A stretch of 6,929 nt of DNA from Oligoflexus sp. (GTDB taxonomy: Bacteria > Bdellovibrionota_B > Oligoflexia > Oligoflexales > Oligoflexaceae), in assembly GCA_030151925.1 (NCBI GenBank), contig JASLCY010000067.1:1-6929 (forward strand), written 5' to 3'. The position numbers and the translations under genes were made by a program. The notes beneath the pieces were generated by a model. The model was not told the DNA's origin, searched no databases, and worked only from the letters and a program-made list of their open reading frames with translations. Shown in pieces: positions 5,551-6,929 of the stretch; position 1 is the stretch's first letter, and every line of letters begins with the position of its first letter.

Positions 5551-6486
5551 ATGGAAGCACTTCTCATCGCCCAAAATCTGCGCAAATCCTTCGGCGCGGT
5601 GACCGCGGTCGAAGATATCTCACTCGAAGTCGGACCCGGTGAATGCCTGGCCCTCCTGGGGCCGAACGGCGCCGGCAAGACCACGACGGTTGAAATGCTG
5701 GAAGGCCTGCAATCGCCCGATTCCGGGACGATCAAGATCTTCGGTCGCGACCTGAAAGCCGAACGTACGGTTATCATGCAGGACGTCGGCGTTATGCTTC
5801 AGGAGACTCAACTCTACAAGAGAATGAGCGTGAAGGAAACGATAGAGCTCTTCGCGAGCTTCTATCGGAATTCGATGCCGATCGCGGACGCCATCAAACT
5901 CGTCGAGCTCGAGGATAAGGCGAACACGCACATCGGCAAACTTTCCGGCGGTCAAAAGCAAAGGGCCTACCTGGCCTGCGCGCTCGTCAATAACCCGCGC
6001 CTGCTCTTCCTCGACGAGCCCACGACCGGCCTCGACCCCCAGGCGCGCCGCTTGATCTGGGACCTCCTCGAGAAACATAAGACCGAAGACCGCAGCATCC
6101 TCCTCACCACGCATTACATGGATGAAGCGGAGCAGCTCGCGGACCGGGTCGCGGTCGTCGACCACGGCCGGATCATCGCGCACGGCAGCCCGCGTTCCCT
6201 GATCGAATCGGTCTGCGGCAAGCAGATCCTCTGCTTCCGTTTCACCGACGCCCTCCATCAGGATGAGATGAAGGCGCGGTTCGCCAGCGAGCTGCCGTGG
6301 ATAGACGAAGCTATCCTGAACGGCGGCACCTACGAATTGATCTCGTCGGATCCGGTAGGCCGCCTGACCGAGCTTTGCCGGGTGAGCGATCGCGCGGGGC
6401 TCATACTCGAGCAGCTCGAACTGAGGCGCGCGACCCTGGAGGACGTGTTCTTGAAACTGACGGGAAGGAGCATACGCGATGCTTAG
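5551..6486 (+). CDS. ABC-2-type transporter ATP-binding protein (DrrA/CcmA family)
   Basis: This 311-residue ATPase should energise export by the permease encoded next to it, sitting on the cytoplasmic face of the membrane. The complete set of nucleotide-binding motifs is present in order: Walker A GPNGAGKTT (37-45), Q-loop VMLQETQ with Gln84, signature LSGGQKQR (131-138), Walker B LLFLDEP (151-157, catalytic Glu156), D-loop GLDP, and H-loop TTHYMDEAEQLADR with His188. About 100 residues follow the ATPase core and end with LRRATLEDVFLKLTGRSIRD, the C-terminal signature of the drug, lipid and polysaccharide exporter ATPases of the DrrA/YadG type. The ATG at 5551 is preceded by a run of six G residues (5540-5545) 5 nt upstream, an unusual but usable ribosome site. 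The stop overlaps the permease start by 8 nt, so the pair is translationally coupled. The cargo cannot be told from the ATPase. Confidence 0.96.
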   Translation: MEALLIAQNLRKSFGAVTAVEDISLEVGPGECLALLGPNGAGKTTTVEMLEGLQSPDSGTIKIFGRDLKAERTVIMQDVGVMLQETQLYKRMSVKETIELFASFYRNSMPIADAIKLVELEDKANTHIGKLSGGQKQRAYLACALVNNPRLLFLDEPTTGLDPQARRLIWDLLEKHKTEDRSILLTTHYMDEAEQLADRVAVVDHGRIIAHGSPRSLIESVCGKQILCFRFTDALHQDEMKARFASELPWIDEAILNGGTYELISSDPVGRLTELCRVSDRAGLILEQLELRRATLEDVFLKLTGRSIRDA

Positions 6487-6929
6487 TAAAAGCCAGGTCG
6501 AACAGATCAAATGCCGTTGGCGCGAATTCCGTCGCGAGCCTTCGGCGTTCTTCTGGGTGCTCTTCATGCCGCTCATGTGGATGGTGATCCTCGGCTTCGC
6601 CTTCTCGAAGCCGCGCCCCGAAACCTACGGCCTCGGTTATATCCCCGAGGCCGGCGCGACCGCTCCTCTGGTGCAGCAGGTCGGGACCCTGGTGAAGACC
6701 GACCCGCAGCTCAAGCTCAGGCCGGGCACCATGGAAGAACTCGAAACGCTGATGAAACGCGGCGAGATCTCCCTGATCGTGACGGTCGGCGCGGACGACA
6801 AGGTGCATTACCGCCTCGATCCGCATAATCCGGAAGCGGTCCGCGCGCAGCAATACGTGGACAACAAGGTCCAGAGAGCGGCCGGCCGCCGGGATCCCGT
6901 GCAAAACGATACGCAGGCGATCAGCGCGG
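6479..6929 (+). CDS. ABC-2-type transporter permease, N-terminal part (runs off right edge)
   Basis: The gene opens with an ATG at 6479 that overlaps the end of the ATPase gene (ATGCTTAG, 8 nt), with AAGGAG at 6465-6470 and an 8-nt spacer. About 150 codons are visible. The start MLSKSQVEQIKCRWREFRRE is a basic cytoplasmic leader, followed by one membrane span, FFWVLFMPLMWMVILGFAF (about residues 24-42). Then comes a hydrophilic stretch (TYGLGYIPEAG ... IVTVGADDKVHYRLDPHNPEA) that fits the extracytoplasmic domain between the first and second spans in ABC-2 exporters of the YhhJ/DrrB-related type. The remaining spans lie beyond the window. The single-span-plus-large-loop layout and the overlap with the ATPase support the call; the substrate is unknown. 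Confidence 0.88.
   Translation, partial: MLSKSQVEQIKCRWREFRREPSAFFWVLFMPLMWMVILGFAFSKPRPETYGLGYIPEAGATAPLVQQVGTLVKTDPQLKLRPGTMEELETLMKRGEISLIVTVGADDKVHYRLDPHNPEAVRAQQYVDNKVQRAAGRRDPVQNDTQAISA

Noticed and set aside
5620..6576. 318-codon minus-strand open frame opposite the ABC ATPase
   Set aside because: It lies antisense to a gene with every ABC ATPase motif. Long antisense frames are expected in GC-rich coding DNA, and its Arg/Glu/Asp/Val-rich translation is typical of such a shadow.
1..6929. CRISPR array, tRNA/rRNA genes, insertion sequence, phage or defence system
   Set aside because: I saw no regularly spaced repeats, cloverleaf-type genes, transposase-like products or terminal inverted repeats; every long stretch is filled by the genes listed.

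Overview
The window reads as a moderately GC-rich bacterial chromosome with compact genes and short gaps. A lipobox-type signal peptide points to a cell with an envelope that carries lipoproteins, most likely Gram-negative. Nothing here fixes the taxon; a proteobacterial or Bdellovibrionota-like lineage is a guess from the style of the lipoprotein and codon use. There are no rRNA or tRNA genes, no CRISPR array, no transposase and no phage gene.

Layout from left to right. (1) Bases 1-179, minus strand: the N-terminal half-domain of a TetR-family repressor that runs off the left edge. (2) Bases 180-311: an AT-rich divergent control region with a promoter for each direction and a 7-bp-arm inverted repeat lying over the rightward -10 box. 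(3) Bases 312-1433, plus: a TetX/PHBH-type FAD monooxygenase. (4) Bases 1451-1478: an intrinsic terminator that serves the convergent gene on the minus strand. (5) Bases 1502-3100, minus: a large predicted lipoprotein of unknown function. (6) Bases 3262-4140, minus: folD, with its own sigma70-like promoter. (7) Bases 4212-4233: a palindrome with a short T tract, probably the terminator of the next gene. (8) Bases 4237-5484, minus: an FAD-dependent amine-oxidase-like protein. (9) Bases 5551-6486, plus: the ATPase of an ABC-2-type exporter, overlapping by 8 nt the start of its permease (6479 to the right edge, partial).

How the genes may work together. The repressor/monooxygenase pair has the architecture of a small ligand-induced detoxification or antibiotic-modification unit: divergent genes, shared promoter region, candidate operator over a -10 box. 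The ATPase and permease are an evident translationally coupled exporter operon. The amine-oxidase-like gene starts only 66 bp from the ATPase gene in the opposite direction, so the two may share regulation, but no functional link is shown. folD is a housekeeping one-carbon gene and appears independently transcribed. The lipoprotein is the least explained coding region.

I do not see a clear new multi-gene system. The most useful leads are the repressor/monooxygenase control region, the unassigned lipoprotein, and two terminator-type hairpins that share the same 7-nt arms.
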